NCBI GenBank assembly: GCA_902776975.1
Contig: CACYSI010000002.1
Coordinates: 1 to 64,000, forward strand
Reading direction: 5' to 3'
Origin: an uncultured Ruminococcus sp.
GTDB lineage: Bacteria > Bacillota > Clostridia > Oscillospirales > Acutalibacteraceae
Length of the DNA stretch: 64,000 bases
Shown here: piece after piece, positions 6,594-15,559 of the stretch
Position numbering within the stretch: the first letter of the stretch is position 1
How the letters are laid out: each line of letters opens with the position of its first letter
Notes under the pieces: generated by a model
What the model saw: the letters and a program-made list of their open reading frames with translations, nothing else
The model's database searches: none
Told to the model about the DNA's origin: nothing
Position numbers and translations under genes: made by a program

Positions 6594-8945
6594 TTATTTC
6601 AGCTCTACTATGGTCACTCCGCTCTCTCCCTCTCCGAAGGTACCGAGGCGAAAGTTCTTGACCGCTCTGTGGTGTCTGAGATACTTTTGGATCTCTGAGC
6701 GCAGTACTCCCGTACCCTTGCCATGGATTATCCTGAGGGTGTTGACGTTTGAGAGCACGCACGAGTCGATAGCCTGATCTACGCTCAGCACAGCCTCGTC
6801 GGCCGTCTGACCGCGCACATCTATCTCGTTGTTTAGTACAGAGCTGATGTCCTTAGTCACCGTACGCTCGCGTCGACGGGGCACGGACACCTTATCGTCT
6901 GACAAAAGCCGCAGATTATTCAGCTTGACTCTGGTCTTGATTATGCCCGCCTGCACCAGCACGGTGCCCTTCTCGGGCTTTTCGAGCACTACTGCCTTTT
7001 TGTCTATATCGAATATGAGGACGTTATCGCCGACCTTAAGCTCTCTGGGCAGCTTATAGTCGCCCTGCTCGCTCTCTTTGATCGGGTCGGCGGTATCTTC
7101 AAGAGTCTTCATACCTGTTTTGAATTTTTGCTTTTGCTCAGCCTCATATTTCTTGTTCTTTTTAGCCTGCTCGAGCTCGTCTATGATAGCGTAAGCCTGA
7201 GCGCGCGTCTTGGCGGCGAGCTCCTGAGCCTTATGCTTAGCCATATCCAGCTCGCGCTTTGCGTCCGCTTTCGCGCGCTCGAGAGCCTTCTCGGCTTCTG
7301 CCTGCTTCTGCACGGCGGCGGAGGTAGCCTGACGCGCTCTCTCAAGCTCGTCGGATAGCTCCTTACGGCTCTGCTCCAGGCTCTCGACGACGTTCTCGAA
7401 CTGACGGCTCTCGGTAGAGGTCAGCTCGCGTGCGCGGTCTATGATATCGTCCTCCATACCCAGTCGCTTCGAGATAGCGAAGGCGTTGCTCTTACCGGGA
7501 ACGCCAATGAGCAGCTTATAGGTCGGACGCAGTGTGGTGACGTCGAATTCACAGCAGCCGTTCTCGACGCCGGGAGTCTTGAGCGCGTATTCTTTAAGCT
7601 CGGAGTAGTGAGTGGTGGCGGCGGTCTTAGCTCCGCGCTCACGCAGCTTTTCAAGTATCGCTACAGCTAAAGCCGCGCCCTCAACCGGGTCTGTGCCCGC
7701 GCCGAGCTCATCTATAACGGCGAGTGTAGAGCGGTTGGTCAGCTTGAGTATGCCGATGATGTTGGTGATATGCGCCGAGAAGGTAGACAGGCTCTGCTCT
7801 ATACTCTGCTCGTCGCCTATGTCAACCAGCACGCGGCGGAACACCGACAGCCGCGAGTTATCCGACGCGGGCACCATCATGCCGCACATAGCCATGAGCG
7901 TGAGCAGACCGAGAGTCTTGAGACACACGGTCTTGCCGCCCGTGTTGGGACCGGTGATGACGAGGGTATCGAACTCCTCACCTAATCTGATATCGGTGGG
8001 CACTACCCTGTCCTTAGGGATGAGCGGATGTCTTGCGCCTTTCAGCTCTATAACGCCGCTGTCGTTAATAACGGGACGCACCGCCTTCATTTTATAGGCT
8101 AAATGTCCCTTAGCGAATATAAGATTAAGCTCTGTAAGAGTCTTGTAGCTGTTGATTATATCCGAAGCGCAGCCCGCGCACAGACCGCTCAGCTCAAAGA
8201 GGATGCGCTCGATCTCTTTCTCTTCATCTCCTTTGAGCACGCGGATATCGTTGTTGGCGTTGACTACGCCCATCGGCTCGATGAATACCGTAGAGCCCGA
8301 GGATGAGGTATCATGCACCAGACCCGCCACCTGAGAGCGGAACTCCTGCTTTACGGGCACTACATATCTGCCGTCGCGCTGGGTGATGATAGCCTCCTGC
8401 AGATACTTCTGATATGTAGATGAGCGAATGATCTTTTCGAGCGCCTCACGAGCCTTAGACGCGGCTATACGCATCTTACGGCGTATCTCGCCCAGCTCCC
8501 GTGACGCTCCGTCGGAAATCTCGTCAGCGCCGATTATGCAGGTCGTGATACGGTCGCTGAGGTTAGGGTTGGTATACAGAGCGCGAAAGTATCCGTCCAG
8601 CGAGGTACTCACGCCCGCGCAGTGACTGTGCCAGTCGCGCACGCCCTTGATGACCCTCAGAGCCCTCGCTATCGAGAGCAGCTCCGAGGTGTTGAGACAG
8701 CCGCCCGCCTCGGCTCTGCGCAGAGGATTGGTGACGTTTGAGATACCGCCGAAGGACGGCGCGCCGAAGCGTCCGATCAGTATATGAGCGTCCTCGGTCT
8801 GAGTCAGCAGACGCTGTACCTTGTCGAGATCATACTGCGGCTCTATCGCGCGCGCAAGCTCGCCCGCTTCTTCGATGGCGGTCTCTTCTGCGAGCATATC
8901 GAGTATCTTATCAAGTTCGAGTGTACGGTAATGTCTGTCCATCAT
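6594..8945 (-). CDS. mutS2: Endonuclease MutS2
   Basis: The 783-residue length is typical for MutS2, which acts on branched DNA and, in Bacillus, on collided ribosomes rather than in mismatch repair. Visible parts: the core domain, the ATPase with Walker A GPNTGGKT and Walker B VIDELGAGTDP, a long coiled coil (about 510-620), and a C-terminal Smr nuclease domain with IDVRGQ and IIHGKGTGVLR. The start has AAAGGA upstream. It follows recO by 43 bases and precedes the C39-like lipoprotein gene. A second, shorter MutS-like ATPase is encoded at 21680-23383. Confidence 0.96.
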   Translation of the reverse strand: MMDRHYRTLELDKILDMLAEETAIEEAGELARAIEPQYDLDKVQRLLTQTEDAHILIGRFGAPSFGGISNVTNPLRRAEAGGCLNTSELLSIARALRVIKGVRDWHSHCAGVSTSLDGYFRALYTNPNLSDRITTCIIGADEISDGASRELGEIRRKMRIAASKAREALEKIIRSSTYQKYLQEAIITQRDGRYVVPVKQEFRSQVAGLVHDTSSSGSTVFIEPMGVVNANNDIRVLKGDEEKEIERILFELSGLCAGCASDIINSYKTLTELNLIFAKGHLAYKMKAVRPVINDSGVIELKGARHPLIPKDRVVPTDIRLGEEFDTLVITGPNTGGKTVCLKTLGLLTLMAMCGMMVPASDNSRLSVFRRVLVDIGDEQSIEQSLSTFSAHITNIIGILKLTNRSTLAVIDELGAGTDPVEGAALAVAILEKLRERGAKTAATTHYSELKEYALKTPGVENGCCEFDVTTLRPTYKLLIGVPGKSNAFAISKRLGMEDDIIDRARELTSTESRQFENVVESLEQSRKELSDELERARQATSAAVQKQAEAEKALERAKADAKRELDMAKHKAQELAAKTRAQAYAIIDELEQAKKNKKYEAEQKQKFKTGMKTLEDTADPIKESEQGDYKLPRELKVGDNVLIFDIDKKAVVLEKPEKGTVLVQAGIIKTRVKLNNLRLLSDDKVSVPRRRERTVTKDISSVLNNEIDVRGQTADEAVLSVDQAIDSCVLSNVNTLRIIHGKGTGVLRSEIQKYLRHHRAVKNFRLGTFGEGESGVTIVELK

Positions 8946-8988
8946 ATGTGATTCCTTTAAGATAACAGATGTAAGATTGTGTTTTTTA

Positions 8989-9735
8989 TCAAACGTTCAG
9001 GCTTTTGTAAAACTGTAATGTCGGATAATCACGCTGAGTCATGTACGATACATAGCTCTCCGACGCCGCCGAAAGTCTCTCCCACAGCTCATCCCTGAGC
9101 TCAAACGAAAAGAGCTTGTCCGAGTCAGCGTATACCGTGTGTCTGAGCGCCGTGACCGACGCTATGGGCAGTCTTACCCCTTGTACTCCGTGACGCTCGG
9201 CGCAGTCGGAGCAGTACAGCCTGCCTGTCTGAGGCACAAAGACCATCTCGGGGCTTTCATATACTCCGCAGTCGGAGCACATGACCAGATCGGGCATATA
9301 TCCCGTCATGCTGATCAGCCTCATCTCAAAGCAGACCTTGATCTGCACCGCGGGACGCTTATTATTAGACAGCATATACAGCGAGTTGAGAGCCAGTCTG
9401 AGCTGCTCCGACGCCTCCTGCCCCTTGGGGCAGAGATTGAGGCACAGTTCGCAAAAGTACTGACCGAGCGACATATTGACTACATCCTTATGTAAGCCGA
9501 TGAACTGCTCCTCGGCGAACGCCTCGTCTATCACATAGCTGTCCTTGCCCTCAAACACAGTGAGCGCGGAATATGACAAAAGCCCCGTGCCGGCGCACTT
9601 AGGGCTTTTGATGCTTTTGGCGCCCCGTACAAAGGCGCGCAATATCCCGTGACTGTCGGTCAGTACCCATACCAGCTTATCTCTCTCACCGATATTCTGT
9701 TCTCTGAGTATCAGTCCCTTTGTCTTGAACCTCAT
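8989..9735 (-). CDS. recO: DNA repair protein RecO
   Basis: RecO works with RecR to load RecA on SSB-coated DNA. The 248-residue protein begins MRFKTKGLILREQNIGERDKL, the standard OB-fold N-terminus (the T-KGLVL-R pattern), and has the Firmicutes zinc-binding cysteine pairs CSDC and CSDC about 20 residues apart. The start lies inside the upstream yqzL-like gene, overlapping its 3' end by 50 bases, which suggests translational coupling. Confidence 0.95.
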   Translation of the reverse strand: MRFKTKGLILREQNIGERDKLVWVLTDSHGILRAFVRGAKSIKSPKCAGTGLLSYSALTVFEGKDSYVIDEAFAEEQFIGLHKDVVNMSLGQYFCELCLNLCPKGQEASEQLRLALNSLYMLSNNKRPAVQIKVCFEMRLISMTGYMPDLVMCSDCGVYESPEMVFVPQTGRLYCSDCAERHGVQGVRLPIASVTALRHTVYADSDKLFSFELRDELWERLSAASESYVSYMTQRDYPTLQFYKSLNV

Positions 9736-9853
9736 CCTTAGCCTCTTTCAGCTCGCCGCCCTGCTTGGCGTATTGGATAGCCTTGTACTCAAGATAATCC
9801 AGCACGCTTCCGCTTTGGAAAAACGAGTTCCACGCGTCTTTTTCATCTCTCAC
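9686..9853 (-). CDS. yqzL: YqzL-like small protein, overlapping recO
   Basis: A 55-residue ORF with a GTG start, preceded by AAAAGGGG at about nine bases. The N-terminal half reads WNSFFQSGSVLDYLEYK, matching the layout of Bacillus YqzL (W..F..TG.I..YL..K), whose gene also lies directly upstream of recO. The position match and motif support a real gene. The C-terminal half is charged and overlaps the recO start in another frame. YqzL has no established function. The call rests on motif recall, not a search. Confidence 0.75.
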   Translation of the reverse strand: MRDEKDAWNSFFQSGSVLDYLEYKAIQYAKQGGELKEAKDEVQDKGTDTQRTEYR

Positions 9854-10045
9854 GGTATCAGCCCCTTTTCTTGGATATATTCTTATTATATCTTACACGG
9901 CGGCTGATATAGAGGGAAAATTGTAGATGGAAATATTTATATACGGTATAAGGATCTGTCGTTTTCGACAAATCTCACTATGCTCCGATTTTATCACAAA
10001 TCATTATTGTTAGCAAGAAGAATCATTCAAATCGGGAAAAATAAT

Positions 10046-10075
10046 CAGCGCCGCGAGATCATTCTCACGACGCTG
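10046..10075 (-). terminator. Terminator of the small lipoprotein gene
   Basis: A 13-bp stem (CAGCGTCGTGAGA/TCTCGCGGCGCTG with two G-T pairs) and an ATGA loop, followed on the minus strand by ATTATTTTT. It lies about 30 bases after the stop of the minus-strand lipoprotein gene. The rest of the 250-base gap up to the yqzL-like gene holds nothing else I can name. Confidence 0.8.
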
Positions 10076-10103
10076 TTTTCATATTTTTTGTCTGTTTATT
10101 TGA

Positions 10104-10574
10104 TTACCAGTTTTCCTTAAGCTCATCCGTAACGGCGTTCTTGGCGTAGTCAAAGCTGCGGGTAGCGTCCCAAGCCAGAACATAGTTGCCGCTCTTTGTG
10201 ATAGCGGCTGTCATAGCGGTACCGTTCTCCATGGGGCTGAACTTCTCGTTCTCTTTGACCTCGGCTATGATCTTAGCGGCGGTATCGTTATCCGCGCCGG
10301 TGAAGTCGTATACCTCTACATAGGCGTTGCCGTTGAGTATGACTCGCTTGCCGTTTTTAGCTCCGAGTATATCGTAGTACAGCTCGCTTTCGGCGGAGTT
10401 ATTGTTGCGGTCCTTGATGTATTTTACAAGTCCGTCAAAGTCCTTGTCGTATGTCTCTACATCGGCAGCTACAGCCTGGTCGGATGTAGACGCGTTATTA
10501 TTGCCCATACCGAAGCAGCCTGTCAGCGAGAGCGCAAGCGCCAGAACCATAGTCAGGGCGATCAACTTTTTCAT
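10104..10574 (-). CDS. Small lipoprotein of unknown function
   Basis: The 156-residue protein has a clear lipoprotein signal peptide (MKKLIALTMVLALALSLTGC, with the lipidated cysteine at residue 20), a short Asn/Ser-rich linker and a globular domain of about 115 residues with no motif I recognise. The pattern (aromatic residues and repeated Val/Ile strands near YVEVYDF and NYVLAWD) suggests a mixed alpha/beta domain on the outer membrane face. It has its own ribosome binding site (AAAGGA) and terminator and looks monocistronic. Confidence 0.8.
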   Translation of the reverse strand: MKKLIALTMVLALALSLTGCFGMGNNNASTSDQAVAADVETYDKDFDGLVKYIKDRNNNSAESELYYDILGAKNGKRVILNGNAYVEVYDFTGADNDTAAKIIAEVKENEKFSPMENGTAMTAAITKSGNYVLAWDATRSFDYAKNAVTDELKENW

Positions 10575-10694
10575 ATTTATCAGTCCTTTGGTGATATTGT
10601 TGTCAAATGTACCTGTCTATTCTACAATATTACCGCAAATAAATCAAGAGTTATTTTAAAAGGTATGATAACGACGTCCAAATCACAGACCCGT

Positions 10695-11753
10695 TTATGC
10701 TCCGTAGCCGAAGCTAACGATCTCCCAGCCCGAGTCTGCGGTGCGCGCCAGCCACCACTGATAATCTGTATAGTCGCGGTCAGACTCAAGGGTCGTGTCG
10801 CCTGTGTTCTCGGGAGTATGGAAGTCCATCAGGAACTCGACTATCTGAGTGTATTTGCTGTCGGGATTCTGCTCTTGGATCGCCTTGAGCTTTTCATCGG
10901 TAACAGCCTCATCGCCCGCGTATCTGATGCTCTTTAGCACACAGCCGTCAAGAGAGGCAAATCTGCACTCTATCTGGATAACGGCGTCTTTAAGTTCATC
11001 CTCTTTATATATGGATGAGGTACCGTAGTCGATATCTACCTTACCGCCTTTATACGCGCCGAGATACTCTTCAAAGGTGATATCCTTACTCATGATCTCC
11101 TTAGCTGTATCTACGTTGTCGATATAGCGGATATGCCACGGCTCATAGCCGTAGCCTGTGATATACTCTCTGCCCTCGAGATAACGCAGGATAAAGCCGT
11201 AATCGGCGAGCTTTGCGTGTATCTTCGACCATATCTCGGGGTACTGCATCATATCCTCGTTCTCGGTGATATCCTTACCGTCGATGATAAGATACAGATC
11301 GAGCGCGAGACCCGTGTGATGCTCCGAGTATCCCGGTGTAGCTACGGTCTTGAGCGCGTAGTCCTTGCCGTACTGCTTAGTGAAGTCATCCATGATCCTC
11401 TGCTGGTCAGCCACGCTCCTGCGGGCGGAGTCGAGATCGACATGTATTCCGTCCTTCTCAAGATCGGCTTTGAGCTTGAGATAAGCGTCGTAAGCCTTCT
11501 TCTCGGTCTCGACGTCATCGCCGACGGAGTTGGTCATATGTACGGTCTCGAGCTTCTCCTCCCAGTCGTCGGGCAGCTTATGGGTCTTGTTGACGAGCAC
11601 CATATAGTCGATACCGTCGGTCTTTGTTTCTGCCGCGGTCGCGGCTTCGGTTACGTTTTCAGTAGGTTTTGACGCGTTGCCGCCGCAGCCGACAAGAACA
11701 GCCGCCGTCAGGCACAGACAAAGCATCAAGCTGATAATTGATCTCATTTTCAT
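10695..11753 (-). CDS. VanY-type D-Ala-D-Ala carboxypeptidase lipoprotein (M15B)
   Basis: The 352-residue protein has a lipoprotein signal (LVGC, Cys23), then an M15B peptidase domain with SARRSVADQQRI, the zinc motif SEHHTGLALDL (SxHxxGxAxD) and the final EPWHIRYI histidine. Such enzymes trim the terminal D-alanine from peptidoglycan stems outside the membrane. After the peptidase domain (to about residue 215) an extra region of about 130 residues, rich in acidic residues and ending YQWWLARTADSGWEIVSFGYG, resembles a small NTF2-like or DUF4829-type add-on, but that is a guess. AAGGAGG fixes this ATG; the in-frame ATG 33 codons upstream is not supported. Confidence 0.9.
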   Translation of the reverse strand: MKMRSIISLMLCLCLTAAVLVGCGGNASKPTENVTEAATAAETKTDGIDYMVLVNKTHKLPDDWEEKLETVHMTNSVGDDVETEKKAYDAYLKLKADLEKDGIHVDLDSARRSVADQQRIMDDFTKQYGKDYALKTVATPGYSEHHTGLALDLYLIIDGKDITENEDMMQYPEIWSKIHAKLADYGFILRYLEGREYITGYGYEPWHIRYIDNVDTAKEIMSKDITFEEYLGAYKGGKVDIDYGTSSIYKEDELKDAVIQIECRFASLDGCVLKSIRYAGDEAVTDEKLKAIQEQNPDSKYTQIVEFLMDFHTPENTGDTTLESDRDYTDYQWWLARTADSGWEIVSFGYGA

Positions 11754-11939
11754 ATGAGTGACCTCCTTATTTTTATAAACCGCATTATAGAGTATTTCAC
11801 ATTCGATTTCAATCGAAATACGGGTTTTTATTACCGGATTATCAATTATCAAAACGCTTTTTTATTATCATGGTTTATTGTTGTCCCTTTTTACCGGATA
11901 TGTTCATGAAACAGAAACCTTTAATAATCATATATATAT

Positions 11940-12500
11940 CTATCCTCTGTCAACTCTCGCCATTATGGCGGCGCCGTTTTGTTTGAGCCACTTGTTCCAA
12001 CGGTCGTAGTCGGGGCAGGCGGCGTAGACGAGCTTGTAGAAGCGGCCTGAGTGGTTCATCTCTTTAAGGTGACACAGCTCATGCACCACCACGCTGTCTA
12101 TGACCTCGGGCGGCGTGAGCATCAGCAGGATGTTGAAGTTGAGATTCTTCTTAGCCGAGCAGCTGCCCCAGCGGGTCTTTTGACACCGCAGGGTTATGCG
12201 CCCGTAGCTAAGCCCCAGCTTTGCGGCGTAATACTCGACTCTGGCGGGGATGTATTCAAGAGCTTTTCGGGTGAGGTCGCTCAGCTCAGCCTCACTCAGC
12301 TTCGGTACGGCTGACAGCTCAGCCTTACGCTGAGCTATCTTTGAGCGATGTTTTTCTATCCACTCCTCGTGGCGCTGAACAAAGTCGTCGATCTCGCGCT
12401 TTGATACCCTTTTCGGGGCGTGGACTATCAGCTCGTCGCCCTTTATCTGCAGAGATAGGGTGCGCCGCTTGGAGCGTATCAGGGTATATTCGTATTTCAT
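11940..12500 (-). CDS. YgjP/WrpA-type zinc metallopeptidase (DUF45, M48-like)
   Basis: The 186-residue protein has the layout of the YgjP family: an N-terminal beta-rich part starting SKRRTLSLQIKGDELIVHAP, the conserved KTRWGSCS segment, and the zinc motif HELCHLKEMNHS (HExxH plus a downstream His). These intracellular proteins are associated with UvrD/restriction-type neighbourhoods in other genomes, but their substrate is unknown. The last 34 residues and stop are duplicated as a separate gene fragment at 39600-39706, differing there only at silent positions. Confidence 0.92.
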   Translation of the reverse strand: MKYEYTLIRSKRRTLSLQIKGDELIVHAPKRVSKREIDDFVQRHEEWIEKHRSKIAQRKAELSAVPKLSEAELSDLTRKALEYIPARVEYYAAKLGLSYGRITLRCQKTRWGSCSAKKNLNFNILLMLTPPEVIDSVVVHELCHLKEMNHSGRFYKLVYAACPDYDRWNKWLKQNGAAIMARVDRG

Positions 12501-12522
12501 ATGTATCCGGGATCATGATATC

Positions 12523-12555
12523 GCCCCCTTGACACGCGTGTATGTCAGAGGGGGC
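12523..12555. terminator. Hairpin between pyk and the YgjP-type gene
   Basis: GCCCCCTTGACA pairs with TGTCAGAGGGGGC (one bulge), with GACACGCGTGT at the tip. On the minus strand it lies just after pyk and before the next gene. The run after the stem is not T-rich, so it may be an attenuating or stabilising hairpin rather than a full terminator. Confidence 0.5.
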
Positions 12556-12563
12556 AGCTGTTT

Positions 12564-13997
12564 TTATACTATTCTGATGTTGAGAGTGTCCGTGCCGGAG
12601 GTGGGCACGGTTTTGTTGGAGCTGATGATGACTACGGTGTCGCCCGGCTCAACTATGCCGGTAGACAGCGCCTTGTCTATAGCCTGTACGGTGATCTCGT
12701 CGGAGGTCTGCTTTTCTTCGCCGAGTATCGGGCTTACGCCCCAGCTCAGACACAGCTTGCGGCAGACCTGCTCCGAGGTGACTACGGCGATGATCGGGCA
12801 TCTCGGGCGGCAGCGCGCCATGGCGCGGGCTACGGCTCCCGTCTTGCTCTCGGCTATGATAGCCTTGGCTCCGATGTTCTCGGCTACGGTCTTGGCGGCT
12901 TCGCAGATGTTCTCGCGGAAGGCGGACATATCCGTCTGGGTGGCGGAGGCTCCGCGCAGCAGCATGAGGTTCTCGTGCTTCTCTGCCTCGGTGCAGATAT
13001 CGTTGAGCGCCTCGACGCTCTCTACCGGGTACATGCCCGCCGCGCTCTCGCCCGAGAGCATGACGGCAGAGGTGCCGTCATATACGGCGTTGGCTACGTC
13101 TGAGATCTCGGCTCTGGTGGGACGGATGTTGGTGGTCATGCTGTCGAGCATCTGTGTCGCGGTGATGACATACTTGCCCGCGAGCACGCACTTGCGGATG
13201 ATCATCTTCTGTATCTCAGGCAGCTTGATGAAGGGTATCTCTACGCCCATATCTCCGCGCGCTACCATTACGCCGTTAGATACGTCTATGATGCGGTCGA
13301 TGTCGTCCACGCCGCTCTGGTTCTCGATCTTAGAGATGATCTCGACGTCCTCATATCCGAGGCTGTCTATATAGTCGCGCAGCTTGATGACGTCGTCCGC
13401 CGAGCGTACGAAGGAGGCGGCGATGACGTTGACGCCCATCTTGAGACCGAACTCGATATCGGCGCGGTCGCGCTGGCTTATGTAAGGCATATTGATAGTA
13501 TATCCGGGGATGTTGATGCTCTTGCGGTTAGAGAGCTTACCGCCGGTGATGACGCGGGTCACTATGCAGTCTTCTTCTATACTCTCTACCCGCGCCGAGA
13601 TCTTGCCGTCGTCAAAGAGGATCGTCCTGCCTATGCTTGCGTTGTCGCGGCGGAAGGTATCTATGAGCTTGGGATAAGAGAGCGTGACGCCCTCTGAGTC
13701 ACCGTGACCCTCTGATGAGTACAGGCGGTACTCCTGACCTGCCTCGAGCGTAACGGAGCCGTCCTCAAAGGTGCCGACGCGGATCTCGGGACCCTTGGTA
13801 TCGAGCAGCAGAGCTACGGTCTTGCCGCTTTTGGCGATAGCCTTTTTGACTAAGTTGAAGCGCTTGGTCATAGCGTCATACTCGCCGTGCGACATATTGA
13901 AGCGCGCTACGTTCATGCCCGCGTCGATCATCTTGACTAAGATGTCGACATCATCGCAGGCAGGGCCCATCGTACATACGATCTTGGTCATTCTCAT
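12564..13997 (-). CDS. pyk: Pyruvate kinase
   Basis: Pyruvate kinase makes ATP and pyruvate from phosphoenolpyruvate and ADP, the last step of glycolysis. At 477 residues it is the form without the extra PEP-utiliser domain found in Bacillus. Visible motifs: TKIVCTMGPA at the N-terminus, NMSHG, the barrel signature IISKIENQSG with the catalytic lysine, and MVARGDMGVEIP. The C-terminal domain ends NKTVPTSGTDTLNIRIV. The gene has its own upstream gap; the next gene, divergent, encodes a metallophosphoesterase. Confidence 0.97.
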   Translation of the reverse strand: MRMTKIVCTMGPACDDVDILVKMIDAGMNVARFNMSHGEYDAMTKRFNLVKKAIAKSGKTVALLLDTKGPEIRVGTFEDGSVTLEAGQEYRLYSSEGHGDSEGVTLSYPKLIDTFRRDNASIGRTILFDDGKISARVESIEEDCIVTRVITGGKLSNRKSINIPGYTINMPYISQRDRADIEFGLKMGVNVIAASFVRSADDVIKLRDYIDSLGYEDVEIISKIENQSGVDDIDRIIDVSNGVMVARGDMGVEIPFIKLPEIQKMIIRKCVLAGKYVITATQMLDSMTTNIRPTRAEISDVANAVYDGTSAVMLSGESAAGMYPVESVEALNDICTEAEKHENLMLLRGASATQTDMSAFRENICEAAKTVAENIGAKAIIAESKTGAVARAMARCRPRCPIIAVVTSEQVCRKLCLSWGVSPILGEEKQTSDEITVQAIDKALSTGIVEPGDTVVIISSNKTVPTSGTDTLNIRIV

Positions 13998-14106
13998 TAT
14001 AATACCCCCTGTAATGTTAGCAGCTATTGTTTAATAATACTATAATAACAGTATTGAGTTGCTAAGTAAAGTGCTTTTTTAACTTTTTCTCGGTTTTTAG
14101 ATTATA

Positions 14107-14135
14107 TTGCATTAAGGCTCGACATAGGATATAAT
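14107..14135 (+). promoter_or_regulatory. Promoter of the metallophosphoesterase-CYTH pair
   Basis: TTGCAT at 14107-14112, a 17-base spacer and TATAAT at 14130-14135, about 32 bases before the start codon of the metallophosphoesterase. Confidence 0.6.
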
Positions 14136-14167
14136 AATATAGATCAACACGCAAAGGAGGAGAGAGG

Positions 14168-14977
14168 ATGGCAGGATCGGTGATAACACGATATACTTGT
14201 GATACGGGTCTCAAGCTGAGCCGGTCAGTAAAGATCGCTCATATCTCAGACGTCCACGAGCGCAACTGTGATTGGCTGCTGCCTTTGCTCAGATCGGAGA
14301 AGCCTGATCTGATACTGGTGACGGGAGATACCTTTGAGCGGTATGATAACCGCCCGCAGTATGAGTTTGAGCACAAGCCTGTCAAAAGGGTGGTCATCAA
14401 CGCTATCCATTTTACAAATTTTATCATAGTAAGTCTCCTGCCTAAGAGAATGCGCGGCGACTGCGAAAACGCCTGTCGCCTGCTGCGTGAAGCGGTGAAG
14501 ATCGCTCCTGTATATATGAGCTTAGGCAACCATGAGCAAAAGCTGCTCGATGAGGACTATGCTTTTTTGAACGATATCGGCGTGATCCTGCTCGATAACG
14601 CCGATACCGAGGTGGATATAAAAGGCTTCAGGTTCACCTTGGGCGGGATGTCCTGCTGGGATTGGGAGGACTGGCTGCCCGGCTTTCTCTCAAAGAGCGG
14701 CTACAAGCTGCTGATGTGCCATAAGCCCGATATGTATGCGGAACATCTCAAGGACAGCGACATAGACCTCACCCTGTCGGGACATACCCACGGAGGTCAG
14801 TTCGGTATAGGCAAGGATGGCATGGGCTTCTTTGTGCCGGGTCAGGGCTTGTTCGGCAAGTACGCTCACGGACGCTTTTTCGGCGGCAGGCTGATTGTAT
14901 CGGCGGGCTGCTCAAACACCGTAGCCTGTCCGCGTGTAGCAAATCCGCGCGAGCTGGTCATCATAACCATGAGGTAA
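14168..14977 (+). CDS. Metallophosphoesterase, YkuE-like calcineurin family
   Basis: The 269-residue protein carries the metal-binding motifs of the calcineurin-like fold: ISDVHERN (DxH) near residue 28, VTGDTFERYDN (GD), LGNHE (GNH) and the GHTHGGQ signature near 201. It lacks the N-terminal membrane or Tat segment of many YkuE-type enzymes, so it is probably cytoplasmic. AAAGGAGG precedes the ATG. The CYTH gene starts four bases after its stop, and both run to a shared terminator, so the two proteins probably act on related phosphorylated substrates. The substrate is unknown. Confidence 0.88.
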   Translation: MAGSVITRYTCDTGLKLSRSVKIAHISDVHERNCDWLLPLLRSEKPDLILVTGDTFERYDNRPQYEFEHKPVKRVVINAIHFTNFIIVSLLPKRMRGDCENACRLLREAVKIAPVYMSLGNHEQKLLDEDYAFLNDIGVILLDNADTEVDIKGFRFTLGGMSCWDWEDWLPGFLSKSGYKLLMCHKPDMYAEHLKDSDIDLTLSGHTHGGQFGIGKDGMGFFVPGQGLFGKYAHGRFFGGRLIVSAGCSNTVACPRVANPRELVIITMR

Positions 14978-14980
14978 GAT

Positions 14981-15508
14981 ATGGACGGTTTTGACATAAA
15001 CAAAGCGCCCCTTGAGATAGAGCGCAAATTCCTGATAGAATATCCTGATATCGAAGAGCTCAGAGCCATGCCCGATTATCGCCGCGCGCATATCGAGCAG
15101 AGCTATCTTGAGGCTGACGGCGACTTCATCGGCGGACGTATACGCCGCATAACTGACGACAGCGGTATCAGGTATGTGTATACATACAAGCAGCGGCTCT
15201 CGGATATGACGCGCCGTGAGTATGAGCGTGAGATAAGCAAGGATGAGTATGAGCGCTTGCTCAAGCGTAAGGCGGTAGATACGATCACCATAGTCAAGGA
15301 CAGGCACAGCTTCGGCTATATGGGGCTTGTCTATGAGCTGGATGTATATGGGTTCTGGGATAAGACGGCGACGCTTGAGGCTGAGGTGGACAGCGAGGAT
15401 ACCCCGATACCCATGCCGCCGTGCGTGAGGCTTATCAAAGAGGTCACGCATGACCGCCGATACAACAACTCTATGCTCGCCCGCAGCGGCGGTATCATCA
15501 CGGATTAA
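14981..15508 (+). CDS. CYTH-domain protein (triphosphatase / class IV cyclase fold)
   Basis: The 175-residue protein is a single CYTH domain, with the ExExK signature EIERKF near residue 8 and paired charged strands (GGRIRRI, YTYKQRL, EREISKDEY, ELDVYGFW, LEAEVDSED) that line the tunnel in this fold. The family includes inorganic triphosphatases, thiamine triphosphatase and class IV adenylate cyclases; bacterial members tested are mostly triphosphatases. It is the downstream partner of the metallophosphoesterase. Its C-terminus (RLIKEVTHDRRYNNSMLA) closely resembles that of the CYTH part of the fusion protein at 24300-25604. Confidence 0.9.
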   Translation: MDGFDINKAPLEIERKFLIEYPDIEELRAMPDYRRAHIEQSYLEADGDFIGGRIRRITDDSGIRYVYTYKQRLSDMTRREYEREISKDEYERLLKRKAVDTITIVKDRHSFGYMGLVYELDVYGFWDKTATLEAEVDSEDTPIPMPPCVRLIKEVTHDRRYNNSMLARSGGIITD

Positions 15509-15524
15509 TATAAAGCAAAAGACA

Positions 15525-15550
15525 AGGGTCTGACGTTCTCGTCAGACCCT
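15525..15550. terminator. Bidirectional terminator between convergent genes
   Basis: A perfect 11-bp stem, AGGGTCTGACG/CGTCAGACCCT with loop TTCT, lies between the CYTH gene and the convergent E2-fold gene. It is flanked by GTTGTTAT on one side and TTGTCTTTT on the other strand. Confidence 0.8.
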
Positions 15551-15559
15551 GTTGTTATA

